64,000 bases of DNA from Tritrichomonas musculus (taxonomy: Eukaryota; Parabasalia; Tritrichomonadida; Tritrichomonadidae). The stretch covers positions 6,262,001-6,326,000 of the forward strand of contig JAPFFF010000007.1 in the NCBI GenBank assembly GCA_039105265.1, given 5' to 3'. Positions within the stretch are counted from its first letter, which is position 1; every line of letters begins with the position of its first letter. The translations under genes were made by a program, and so were the position numbers. This document shows positions 31,734 through 42,296 of this stretch, in pieces. The notes under the pieces were generated by a model. The model was not told where the DNA came from and did no database searches. It saw only the letters and a list, made by a program, of their open reading frames with translations.

Positions 31734-33686
31734 ATGCAATTAAACATATCTTTACTTTTTTTGAATTTAATGACCATTTCGCACTCGCCAATAATCACAA
31801 TTAATCCAAATTCTTTTGCTGTTACCAACAATTTTCATTATATCAATATTAAAAATATTTTTAATTCATTTTTATACCATAATAACCAAATTCCAATTAA
31901 CAATCATCTACTTATGCAATATTCTACGATTAAAAACACCCTCAATTCTGCAATATTTTTATCTTCAATAGATTTTATTAACTCAAGCCAAATATTTACA
32001 GAACAATTTTATTTTGATGCCATTATCCATCAAATTAAATTTGATAATTGTTGTTTCACAAAATGCAAGTCAACTGCGTCGAAAACAAACGGAGGGGCAA
32101 TTCATTTACTTATTTCTTACTGTTCCTTGACGTTAACGAGCTGCATTTTCTCTGATTGCTATGCAGAACAATATGGTGGCGCTGTTATGTGCGAAGGTAG
32201 TTCACTTAACATTGAATCTACTATATTTTCTGGATGCTCGGCTGGTGATTCTGGATTAGCAGTTTTTTACAACTATTTCAAGCGTCCACAATCTGCAACT
32301 TATACAATGCAAATAAATAACGCCGGATATTACGGAAATAAGGGAAGATGCAATGTCAATGATCTCAATGTTGGCAGTTTGCATTGCACGAATTCAAATT
32401 TTACATCCAACATGAATCAAGAACAAAACGACCCTTTGTCGGACCAGCAAAATTGTTGTGCATTTTCTTTTTTGGCAACAACATGGAATGAAAATTTCAA
32501 ATTCATTAACATTATCGGAAACAAAGGTGATTATTTAATAGATTTCGATGAAAAACCAAATGGACAGCTTTACTATGTAAATATAATTAACAACTTTGGA
32601 TTAAATTATTTTTTCCATTTTGGCAGAATAGAATCAAATCCTTTGTACGGAGAATATATTGTAATGAATAATTTCAACTTTTTCAATAATAGGCCAAATT
32701 CTGACTCAATTGGGATTCGTATTGGTAATAGTAACCAGTCTGTCCAATTCAAACTCCAAAATTGTCTGTTTGATTGGTCATCTTCTTATTTGAATTCAAT
32801 GCTAAACGGTCACCTTGAAACTGGAGGACAATTTGACCTTTCACTTTCACCTGGAGGTAATGTAGTGACACATACAATGAGTGGAGTTTTTGTGTTGCCG
32901 AGCATTTGCTCTGTTAATCTTGATTTTTCAATGGAATCTGACACTTTTACGCCTTCTACTCAATTCAGTGCATCCAAATACTTTACAAAAAGTGAAACTT
33001 TTTCAAAGTCATCTTCATTTTCATCATCTTCTTCGTTTTCGTCTTCTTCTTCATTTTCAGCATCTTCTTCGTTTTCGTCTTCTTCTTCATTTTCAGCATC
33101 TTTTTCGTTCTCGCCTTCATTAAATACAAGACTGCCGACAAAAACAGACGCATTACAACTCATTTCGTCATCGAAAGAGTTTTCTTCATCATTACATTTT
33201 TCTGCCAGTTCTAAACCAGTCTCAAATGTGCCCACGAACACCTTCACCTCTTCGAGTCCTTTTACACCATCTCGTTCTTTCAGCCCAAACAGAACCAAAA
33301 TTCCGGATCCGCAGGACGCTTTTCACCGCGCTGACATTTCTGGCAATAAACAGATATTCACAGTGGAAGAGCTGAAAAAAGCAGCAGCGCCTGCTTCTAT
33401 TTCTTTAGCTTTGATTATCGTGGCTATCGTCATGACAGTTTTCTATTTGCATAGGAAAATCCACCAGATAAGAAATGCCGAAAACGTGCCTGATTTTGAC
33501 ACCTCATTCAATGATGACTTTGAAGATGATTCTGATTATTCTTACTCGTACTACACATACACGTACACATACTACTCCGCGCCATCATCTCGCGAATATA
33601 GCTATGAAACTCAAGCCGATCAACAGAATGATTATAGTGATGAAAGTAGCGATTACTATTCTTTTACAACTTCTTATGAAACATAG
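31734..33686 (+). CDS. Pmp-like (chlamydial polymorphic membrane protein-like) surface protein
   Basis: The start is the ATG at 31734, which gives a clean signal peptide (MQLNISLLFLNLMTISHS). Residues ~90-420 form a right-handed beta-helix-like ectodomain with Pmp-type GGA(I/V) repeats (TNGGAIHLL and QYGGAVMCEG) and regularly spaced Cys. Residues ~425-490 are a Ser/Phe/Ala linker (SFSSSSSFSASSSFS). A membrane segment (SISLALIIVAIVMTVFYLH) sits near residue 570, and a ~75-residue cytosolic tail is very rich in Tyr, Asp and Ser (DDFEDDSDYSYSYYTYTYTY). This type I architecture matches trichomonad Pmp-family proteins proposed as adhesins. The tyrosine-rich tail could recruit endocytic or signalling partners (inference). 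Confidence 0.9.
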   Translation: MQLNISLLFLNLMTISHSPIITINPNSFAVTNNFHYINIKNIFNSFLYHNNQIPINNHLLMQYSTIKNTLNSAIFLSSIDFINSSQIFTEQFYFDAIIHQIKFDNCCFTKCKSTASKTNGGAIHLLISYCSLTLTSCIFSDCYAEQYGGAVMCEGSSLNIESTIFSGCSAGDSGLAVFYNYFKRPQSATYTMQINNAGYYGNKGRCNVNDLNVGSLHCTNSNFTSNMNQEQNDPLSDQQNCCAFSFLATTWNENFKFINIIGNKGDYLIDFDEKPNGQLYYVNIINNFGLNYFFHFGRIESNPLYGEYIVMNNFNFFNNRPNSDSIGIRIGNSNQSVQFKLQNCLFDWSSSYLNSMLNGHLETGGQFDLSLSPGGNVVTHTMSGVFVLPSICSVNLDFSMESDTFTPSTQFSASKYFTKSETFSKSSSFSSSSSFSSSSSFSASSSFSSSSSFSASFSFSPSLNTRLPTKTDALQLISSSKEFSSSLHFSASSKPVSNVPTNTFTSSSPFTPSRSFSPNRTKIPDPQDAFHRADISGNKQIFTVEELKKAAAPASISLALIIVAIVMTVFYLHRKIHQIRNAENVPDFDTSFNDDFEDDSDYSYSYYTYTYTYYSAPSSREYSYETQADQQNDYSDESSDYYSFTTSYET

Positions 33687-34073
33687 AATTTCAATTAGAT
33701 CTTCTTGCATAGCGTTTTATTTTATTTTTTTGTTTTTATATTAAATATTATTATTATTAATATTATTTTTATTTTATACTTTATTTTTATGATTCAATTT
33801 AAAAACACTCAACAAATTGAAAGAAAATGATGATCGGTCTTGCGATATTAATTTTTGTTTCATTAATTTAGCTGAAATAAAGCTTTATTTTTTTTTTGGC
33901 GGGATTTTGACGTAAACCTTTGAAAAATTAACGTATTAATATTATTGATGAAATCATTCAATACATGTGCTATAATACATCTGATGTAATAATAAATGAT
34001 TTTATCAACATGATTGGTTTGTAATTTATCAGCATAAATAAGAATTTTTTTTTTTAAAAATTTCTTTAGTAAA

Positions 34074-34923
34074 TTAAGGTACATACTCCCATATTTCTTT
34101 TCCATTTTCAGTCTTTTTGACTGCATGCTTCTTTATCAATCATATCTGCTGTGACATTAAAATGTGATGAAACCATTTCTTGAACCTTCTTTTCAATTTC
34201 AGTTTTTTCTAATTGTTTATGACGAACAAGAATTCTGAAAACTGAATATCTAATTATTTCTTCTTTTTCAAGTTCTGGTTGATTTGTATTAGCAGGCGAT
34301 TCTTCAATGGATGGAGGTGGAATTTCCATTTTACTTATTTTTTCAATGTCATTTTTCATTTGAGGTGTAAGACATTTTGGAAATGTTGCATTAATCGCCT
34401 TAATAAGTTTTAATGATAAATATTTTACAGCTGGTTTACTTGTTTGATCATTAATTAAAGGAATTAATTTAATGACCAAGCAATTTGTTATGGCTTGCTT
34501 TCTTTCATCTGAATAGTCACTGCCATTTAATATCGTCTTTTCAAGGACTTCACTTAATGTCGTGAAATGGCCAATCTCTGGCTTATTAACACTTGCCAAA
34601 CATAAATCATAAACTGTTGGAACTAAATCAATTGGCAATTTGGTAACAAATTGTGGAATAATTTTCATGCACAGGTCAAAAATTGGTCGGAGTGAAGGAT
34701 CTTTCCAATATCTTGGTTCATTAACAATATTGTTTATGATCATGGTAACGTATTTTTCACCGCCTTCGAGTTCTTTAAAATAATTGATTTGGCTGATATG
34801 ATTCAACATTTCTTGGAGAGCCATATAAACAAAATCTTGATCATTACCAAGAAACATATGCTCGAAATTCTCTAATGACCAAGCTTGCTTTTCACTTTCG
34901 TGCGACATAAGAAATGAAATCAT
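34074..34923 (-). CDS. Unknown alpha-helical protein with possible winged-helix-like C-terminus
   Basis: The continuous frame from 34923 ends at 34108 (271 residues). It is helical, HEAT-like in style (FVYMALQEMLNHISQINYF, VPTVYDLCLASV), with a Pro/Glu linker at ~205-220 and a C-terminal block EIIRYSVFRILVRHKQLEKT. A second frame overlaps the end and reads HAVKKTENGKEIWEYVP to a stop at 34074-34076. This fits the end of a small winged-helix-like fold better than the ACSQKD end of the first frame, so a one-base indel near 34125-34135 is possible. I therefore give the wider limit. No family is assigned; a cullin-like or proteasome/COP9-like helical protein is only a guess. Confidence 0.7.
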
Positions 34924-35528
34924 CTTTTAAGTTTGACAATATCACAAATTTTGTGTTCCAAAAAAGATTTTTATCTTGATTTTAAATTAATAAAAACATG
35001 AAATTTTCAAAAATATTTTTAATAATATGATTTTAACATTTGCAAACTAATTTTTTAGTTGATTATTAAATTTTGCCAGATTAATTTGAAAAACATTTTA
35101 CTATTTTATCTTTTTATTTTTAAATTATTTAAAACATTTTTAATATAAAAAAATAATTGTAGATCAAGATAAAAATAAAAAACTAATATCGAGAAAATAA
35201 CGTATTTACAATTGTAATTACAATTGTAATTTTTAAACGGATAAGTTGTATACAATTGTAAATACAAAAACCAAGGCTTAATTTTTATTAATTTTCAGAG
35301 GTATTCATGTAGAGAAATTGACGAAATATTGTAATATTGATCATATTTTCTTTATTTTATAACTAAAAATGTACTTTAATGAATAAGAATTTTATACTCC
35401 TATTTTTGAGATATCTCTATTTTTATTTTTCTGAATAAAAATAGTTTTATAATTGAGAGGCTGCATAACTTTTTTTTTTTATAAAAATTAGAGACTTATC
35501 AAAATTATTTTTAATTTTAAAATTCCAA
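34924..35528. other. AT-rich gap
   Basis: Several copies of the palindromic word ACAATTGTAA occur at 35208-35265 (TTTACAATTGTAATTACAAT). No gene seen. Confidence 0.45.
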
Positions 35529-36291
35529 CCTAGGGTTGACTGTCCAGTGAAATGACTGTCCCCACCTTCACTTTTTCTAAAAATACGTTATTTTTGTCAC
35601 TTTTTTTGGACAGAAAATCGTTATTTATGTCTATATTTGGTCGGAAAATACTCAAAATTTGAAAGAGCAGTCCACTAACAAAAATGATGGATAGTTTTTT
35701 CTTTAGTTAATTAATCAAAATGTTTCAAAGATATCTTTTTAAAATAAAATGGAGATGAAAAAACCTAGGCTTTTGTATCCAGTGAACTGAGTGTCCATTT
35801 TCGACTTTTTGTAAAAAGCTGTCACTTTTTGTGGACATAAAACTGCTTTTTTATTTAGTATTTTATTCAAAGATTTGTGTTGAAGTATCCAAATAATATT
35901 TTATTGGATACTTTATTTTTACTTTAATAAACTCATTAATATCAGAAAAAAAGCAATAATAAAGTCTTTAACACCTACTATTCTGAATTTTTCAAAAACC
36001 TCTCAAATATGAATTATAAACTTTTGAAATTCACTAAGAATGATTTTGACCAAGAAGATCAACATTTGAAATAAAAAATAAAAATCAATGTAAATTTGGA
36101 GCGATATAATTGGTCAAACGAAATATACATTCAAAATAATCAATGAAAATTGAAAGGTGTATCCAAGATTGAATTAAAGTGTCCATTTTGGCGATTTTGG
36201 ATCCTCAAATTCTCTCAAAAAATAACGAACAAAAATGAGTATCCATTGGATACTTTTTGAATACAAACTCGTTTGGACACAAAAGCCTAGG
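35529..36291. mobile_element. Nested small elements with CCTAGG ends
   Basis: CCTAGGCTTTTGTATCCA at 35764 is matched inversely by TGGACACAAAAGCCTAGG ending at 36291, giving a 528-bp unit flanked by A-runs on both sides. A related end, CCTAGGGTTGACTGTCCAGT, occurs at 35529, and the words GTCCA, GTGTCC and ACTGTCC recur in between. This suggests a non-autonomous DNA element inserted near a relative. No ORF inside. Confidence 0.55.
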
Positions 36292-36514
36292 AAAAAACGT
36301 TGACCAAAATTTTGAAAGCAATTAAATGAGTATTATCAAATATATTGGAGCTTTTTGATAAAAAAATTTTCGGAAAATTTTTAAACAATTTTATTGAAGA
36401 AAAAAGATCCATAACCGTGATTATAATAAAAATATTCATACTAGATTTACAAAAAGAATATTAAAATGTTTTTTTATTATCAAACAAAAAGACTATTAAA
36501 TTAAAACAATATTT

Positions 36515-37562
36515 TCATAAGGATTGTTGAAAGGCCCTTGTGAATACAGATAATGGATCAAGAATTTGACTGCATTCAATTTCGTACAAATTCAAGTCCA
36601 TTTTTCTCACAATGAAATTCGGAAGACCTTCCTTATTTTCTAGCACAATATTTCTCGACGAGATCATCGGAACATGCTGATATTCGCCATTGAAATTAAG
36701 ATAATATTTTTGCGTTTCAGGATTAAATTTTGACTGTTTTGAATTTTCTGTTTGCTGTGAATTTTCTGTTGTGTCTTGGTTGTTGATTGCTTGATCATCA
36801 AAAGGAAATTCTGGATCATAAAGCATCGAATGATTGTTTAAGTCAATTTTTTGTTCTTCTCTTGTTTCTTCTTTTTGTGAAGTTTCACTTGGCTGCATTG
36901 AATGAACTTCATCGGGCACTGAATTTTCAATTTTTTCATTTGCTTTTGAGTCTTTGTTTTCATTGCTTGGCAACTTTGTGCCTTCGTTTGACTGGGAATT
37001 TGCATTTTCAACCATTGATTCATTGTTTTCTTCATTTTGTTGCGGATTTTGAATTTGTACATTTTGTTGTGGACTTTGAATTTGTGCATTTTGTTGTGGA
37101 CTTTGAATTTGTGCATTTTGTTGTCGACTTTGAATTTGTACATTTTGTTGTCGACTTTGAATTTGTGCATTTTGTTGTCGACTTTGAATTTGTACATTTT
37201 GTTGCGGATTCTGAATTTGTACATTTTGTTGTGGACTTTGAATTTGTGCATTTTGTTGTCGACTTTGAATTTGTGCATTTTGTTGTGGACTTTGAATTTG
37301 TACATTTTGTTGTCGACTTTGAATTTGTGTATTTTGTTGTCGTCTTTGAATTTGTACATTTTGTTGTGGATTCTGAATTTGTACATTTTGTTGTGGATTC
37401 TGAATTTGTACATTTTGTTGTCGACTTTGAATTTGTGCATTTTGTTGTCGACTTTGAATTTGTACATTTTGTTGCGGATTCTGAATTTGTACATTTTGTT
37501 GTGGACTTTGAATTTGTACATTTTGTTGCGGTTTTTTTTACTTTTGAAAAGCTATATTTCAT
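36515..37562 (-). CDS. Gln/Asn-rich repeat protein with 27-bp minisatellite; frame break at A8
   Basis: The frame ending at 36515 runs without a stop back through the repeat tract to 37537. In it the repeats read (V/A)QIQ(S/N)(P/R)QQN, nine residues each, about 18 copies, followed by an acidic Asn/Glu/Ser-rich region and a more ordered C-terminus (YYLNFNGEYQHVPMISSRN, FIVRKMDLNLYEIE). The only upstream ATG that fits is at 37562 (MKYSFSKVKK), in another frame; the two meet at eight A (T on the plus strand, 37532-37539). Either an indel or slippage joins them, or translation starts at the Met at 37015 after the repeats. A prion-like, low-complexity protein of unknown role. Confidence 0.6.
37041..37530. 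repeat. 27-bp minisatellite, about 18 copies
   Basis: Unit on the plus strand: GAATTTGTACATTTTGTTGT plus GGACTTT, with variants CGACTTT, GGATTCT and GCA for ACA. All three minus-strand frames are open across it because 27 is a multiple of 3 and the unit has no stop in any frame. The Gln frame continues into a normal protein and is the likely one. Confidence 0.9.
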
Positions 37563-37740
37563 AAAAGCACTTTAAAACAACTTTTTAAAATCATTCTACA
37601 TTTAAAAGTTTATCAAAACAATATTTTTATCTCTTAATTTCTTCCTATTTGATCATTAAAAAGGCAGTTTATTGATAATTTCCACATCCATAGGAAGAAT
37701 GGATGTGGTTGCCCTAATAATTACATTAATCTTTTGTTAT

Positions 37741-38285
37741 TTTTGTTTTTGTTTTGTTTTTTTATAATTTAATTTTTTGAAAGTAAATTGCCATTTTTCT
37801 GAAAATAAAAATAAAGTATTCAAAGGAAAATTGATGGAAATTAATAATATCGATCTTGATTTCATTTATTCATGTGTAATGAAAACTGAGATTCACCTGG
37901 ATTTAAGTCGAGTATTCAATGTTGAGTAAATTCAAATATTTAATGATCTTTTTAATCAATAATCTGTTGCAATTTTTTTTTTTATTTTATTCCACCTCTG
38001 AAAATTTGTTATAAAAAGATCATTAAATATTTGAATTTACTCAACATTGAATACTCGACTTAAATTCAGGTGAATCTCACCAAAATTTAACATAACTATT
38101 GATATTGATATGTTCAACAAAATTAACCTCTGAAAAATTTGTTATTATTAAATATCATTCAATTTTTATGGATTAATAATAAAATTAACATTTGAATTTT
38201 GAATACTTTATTTTTATTTACAGAAAAATGGCAATTTACTTTCAAAAAATTAAATTAAATTATAAAAAAACAAAACAAAAACAAA
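37741..38285. mobile_element. Nested palindromic (foldback) element, about 545 bp
   Basis: The outer arms at 37741-37823 and 38198-38285 are reverse complements apart from small indels (TTTTTTGAAAGTAAATTGCC inside). The inner arms at 37887-37953 and 38013-38079 are 67 bp each with one mismatch (AAGTCGAGTATTCAATGTTG). So the unit folds twice around a ~60-bp loop. It looks like a foldback transposon or MITE. No ORF. Confidence 0.75.
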
Positions 38286-40128
38286 AAAAAAAAATTTTGC
38301 TTTCGAAGCCTAACTATATTTGATTTTTAATCAATTTTGGAATATAATGATAAAATATTATTATTTATTATTGTTACATAGTTTCTCAAAGCTCTTTTTC
38401 TAGATTTACAATTTAAAAATCGTTAATTTAGCCTTTATATTAAGGATGACCTAGGATCTTGATTGTGAAAACACATACAAATAATTGATAGAGCATTGAA
38501 TTCATTCAAATTTTACATTTATAAAAAAAAGTAACACCAAAGATGCGAATCATCAATTTGGACTACTAACCGAGTTGAAAAATTGATATGCTTTGATTAA
38601 ATCTTATTTTACAAGGATTAAACAATTCGAATATTATTGTTGAAAATATTTTGATAATTTTCAAAATATACTCACTTTTTATACTTTATTAATCAAATTT
38701 CAAAATTTATAAATGGGAAACATCATCATTGTCATAATTCAAACCAATTATTTTGATTTTTCAGATGCTATACCATTTGAATTTTTAATAATTATTTTTT
38801 ATATTTTTTTACTTTTGTATATTTTATTGAGCTATTCCATGACGTTTACAAGAAAGAAATTTCATCATACCTCTCTTTATTGAAGATAAAAAAATTTTTT
38901 TATAATTAATTTTCTGTTGAAACATTGAATAATTAATTTGCATATTATTTATGATTTAAAAATATATTATCCAAAAATAATCATAAAATATAATATAAAC
39001 ATTTTTTATTAAATATATGAAAGAAAAAATTAATATAAATTTTCATATTAATCAAAATAAAAAATAATTTTCATATATAAAATTTGAAATAATTATAAAT
39101 TTCTACTCTCATTTTTCAATAAAGAAAATTTTATAAATAACTTTTGAATACACTAAAAAAAAAATTGAATGAGCATATAAAAAAAATGTCCAAAAATATT
39201 TTTTGGTATTTTCCTTTTTTAAAGCTTCTCTGAACATTTAAATTCTGCTACAATTGTTGATTCCTTAAACGCTATTATTAATTTATCGATTGCAATAATC
39301 AAATACGAAATTTTTGAAAAATATCAATATCAATTTGCAGTTTGAATTAATATAATGAAGAGCAATATGGTTAAATGATTTATTTACCAAAATTAGACAC
39401 GTATGAATATTTATATTTTTAATGAAACCTTATGTAAGAGGAGATCCGAGTTTTTGCATGGGTTTACTTTTTTACGGCTTTTTTTATATCAAATCAAATT
39501 ATTCAAATTAAATTTAATCAGCATAGTCCTACGTCAAATATTCTGAATTTTTAAATGGTATAGTCCTCGAATCTTAAATACTTTTAGAAAAAAAGTTTTT
39601 GTTGGCTGTTGAGCCTATTAAATGCAAATTATCTCAATATAAGAATGCAGTTGTTATTATTAATCATATTAATTTTGGTTTACACATGATATTCTTATTG
39701 TTTGTCATTTAATTTTTTAATAAACATTGCTTAACATTTACATCCGAATTTTAGCATATATCTTAAAATTTTTTTATCATAATATTTAATGATTTCGGTA
39801 TAAAATTAAAATTCCAAATATTTTACATATTTCCCCAAAATATAAAAAGCTATAAATGATTTGAAAGTCATAAAACAAATCGTTTTTTTGGAAGACTCTT
39901 TCAAAAATTTCAGAAAAAAATTGAAATAGTATTCAAAAAGTTGTAGATCGGAGTTCGTCCTTAAACCAAAAACCTCAAGACCTTTTTTATATAATTTTAT
40001 TAATTTAAATCAAAGAATTATGTAAAAATGTCGACATTATCTAATAGATATTAATACATTTTTAATAAAATATTCAAAATTAAGGAAGTTTAAACCTTTT
40101 TTTATTTATTTAATAAATTTCTATAATT
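38286..40128. other. AT-rich gap
   Basis: About 1.8 kb with no supportable gene, RNA or clear repeat. Confidence 0.5.
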
Positions 40129-40641
40129 TCAGTTAAAAAATGAAGGCATATCATCCTCCGACAGTCTCTCTTCTTCACTAATAGGTGTAAGCTCTGGCAT
40201 TACTTTGTTTTTATCAAATCCGAAAGAATTTAAAATTCCATCATCGATGATTTGAGTTTCGTTAGGATTAATTGGATTATCATTTTTTAAAAAACTGGGT
40301 TCGAACATATCAATATCAATAGTTATGTTAAATTGATTTTTGACAAATTCTTCAAGTTTTGATATTGCAGTTCCCGTTAACTTAGTTTGATTTAAAACGT
40401 TTTTAAGCAACGGGGAGCCAATGTTATTTGATAAGTCTAGATACGGGTTAACAATTTGGTTTTCTTCACAGAAGTGATCAAGATCTTTAACATCTTCAGC
40501 CCTCTTAAGTTTCTTATTAACATAGACGTACCTTTCCTTGCTCCCGTTCAAGTTCATGTATTCGGCAAACCACATTGGGATGTGATTTTTGGGTCTCCCA
40601 ATTCTTCCTTTGTTTAATGTGTCTTTTTGGCTATTATACAT
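40129..40641 (-). CDS. Small unknown protein, 170 residues
   Basis: Starts MYNSQKDTLNKGRIGRPKNH. The GRIGRPKNH patch is AT-hook-like (GRPK), which could bind AT-rich DNA. The middle has a YMNLNGSKERYVYVNKKLKR basic segment and a helix around LKNVLNQTKLTGTAISKLEE. The C-terminus is acidic (ISEEERLSEDDMPSFFN). A TCACT initiator-like word lies about six bases before the ATG, supporting the start. No signal peptide or membrane segment. No family recognised; a nuclear regulator is possible but unproven. Confidence 0.7.
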   Translation of the reverse strand: MYNSQKDTLNKGRIGRPKNHIPMWFAEYMNLNGSKERYVYVNKKLKRAEDVKDLDHFCEENQIVNPYLDLSNNIGSPLLKNVLNQTKLTGTAISKLEEFVKNQFNITIDIDMFEPSFLKNDNPINPNETQIIDDGILNSFGFDKNKVMPELTPISEEERLSEDDMPSFFN

Positions 40642-42296
40642 AGTGAACTGAAAATAGCCAAAAGATGAAATAACTAGCTGTTTTGAACTAAAAAAATGTA
40701 ATATCTCAAAAAATTCATCATGAAAAAGACTTTATAATTGAATACTTAAATATAAAATTAAAAATGATTACTTTTTATCTTTATTAATCTAAGAAATAAC
40801 TTTTTATGTTGAAGATAAATAAGCTTTGTTTAGGAATCATTGGCCATTCTAAAAGTGAACCGTTAAAATTTATTTATTTGTCAATACCTCATCAAAAAGT
40901 TAATAGTAATATCGATGTTCTCAGAAAAAGTAAATATTGACAAACCAAAAATATCGTTTTTATTGTATTTTTTTCGGAATCATTCAAGCCAATAAAACTC
41001 ATTTAAACTGTTTAAAATAGTCCTCATTAAAACTATCTATTTATTAGATCTTTATTATATTATTTTTTTTTTCATGGATTATATTTATCATAAAAACGCG
41101 TATTTATTTTTCGCTAACCCTTTAAACACTTATATACATTCAAGAATAATACCTGAGAAAGAAATTTACGATAAACTTCGCAATCTAATGAACATTAGAT
41201 TATCCAATCAAAAAAAAAAAAATGCATTTTTCTTTTCATATCATCTTAATTAAATATGTGAATAAGTTTATTAGAGCATAAGAAGTTTAAACATATTTAT
41301 ATATCATTTAAATTATCTTTTTTTTTTTTTTTGACTTTGTTTGATCCCATGCATTATCAATTCTATTTCTTCAAATTAATGCAATCTTACAAAAAATAAA
41401 AATCGAATATTAAATATTCAATAGGAATGGATGATAAATTATAAAACTTTAAATATAACAAGTATATTTTACAACTACAAGTTTCCTTGCTTTTTTTTTT
41501 TTATTCACAAAAAGATTTGTATAATAATAGTGATCCGTTATTTTTTTATAATTTCTCAATCAACTTTTTCAGAAAGAAATTGCCAAAATTGCATAGTTTA
41601 TTTTCTACTTATTCATTCATAATAACTGTAACTAAGCTTATAATTAATAGGCTATGAAAAAGTTTATCCATATGAAATAAATAGCAATAATAAAATGGAA
41701 TTAATTATATTGTAGCAACTAATAATCTTTATATATAAAATATTAAATATATATTAGCAAATTTCAAATTTGTTTTTTAACAGTTTAGAAAATAATCTGA
41801 TTTTTCTAAAATGTACAAACGTACTTGATAATAGGAATTAATATTTATCAGGATTATAATGCTTTCAAATTACATTTTATATATTAACACTTTTATTTGG
41901 AATTTTAATTTTACAGTTTATTATCCAATGATTACTTGCCAAAACATTATATAGTGCAACAAATTTTTAATATTTCACAAATCATCCAATTTTTTTTTAA
42001 TAATTGTTTATTTTAGTCGATTTCCTAAATAAATCCATTATATTGATGAACACAATGTTTCTTACAATCAAATGCTATAATTTACATGTTAATATTATTT
42101 TATATAAATATATATTTTGAAAAGAATCATCATTAAAAAATTATGTAAATGTTTTAAAAAAAACTTAATTGAAATAGAATACTTTTTACTTTATATTGTA
42201 GGTTGATTCAAAATAAACAAACTTTCATTTCGAAGTGGAATAAAAATAAAAAAAAAATTGAATTAATTTCAAATTGAATAGTTTACGAATAAAATT
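40642..42296. other. AT-rich gap
   Basis: No gene supported. The 63-codon frame at 41431-41622 is Ile/Phe/Cys-rich chance translation. A few T- and A-runs are present. Confidence 0.5.

Noticed and set aside
37041-37530. CRISPR-like array
   Set aside because: The repeats are directly adjacent with no unique spacers and are coding; the genome is eukaryotic.
36787-37575. Plus-strand frames of 262 and 175 codons, and minus-strand Thr/Lys/Cys and Lys/Tyr frames, across the 27-bp repeat
   Set aside because: The repeat unit lacks stops in all of these frames; only the Gln frame joins a normal protein end.
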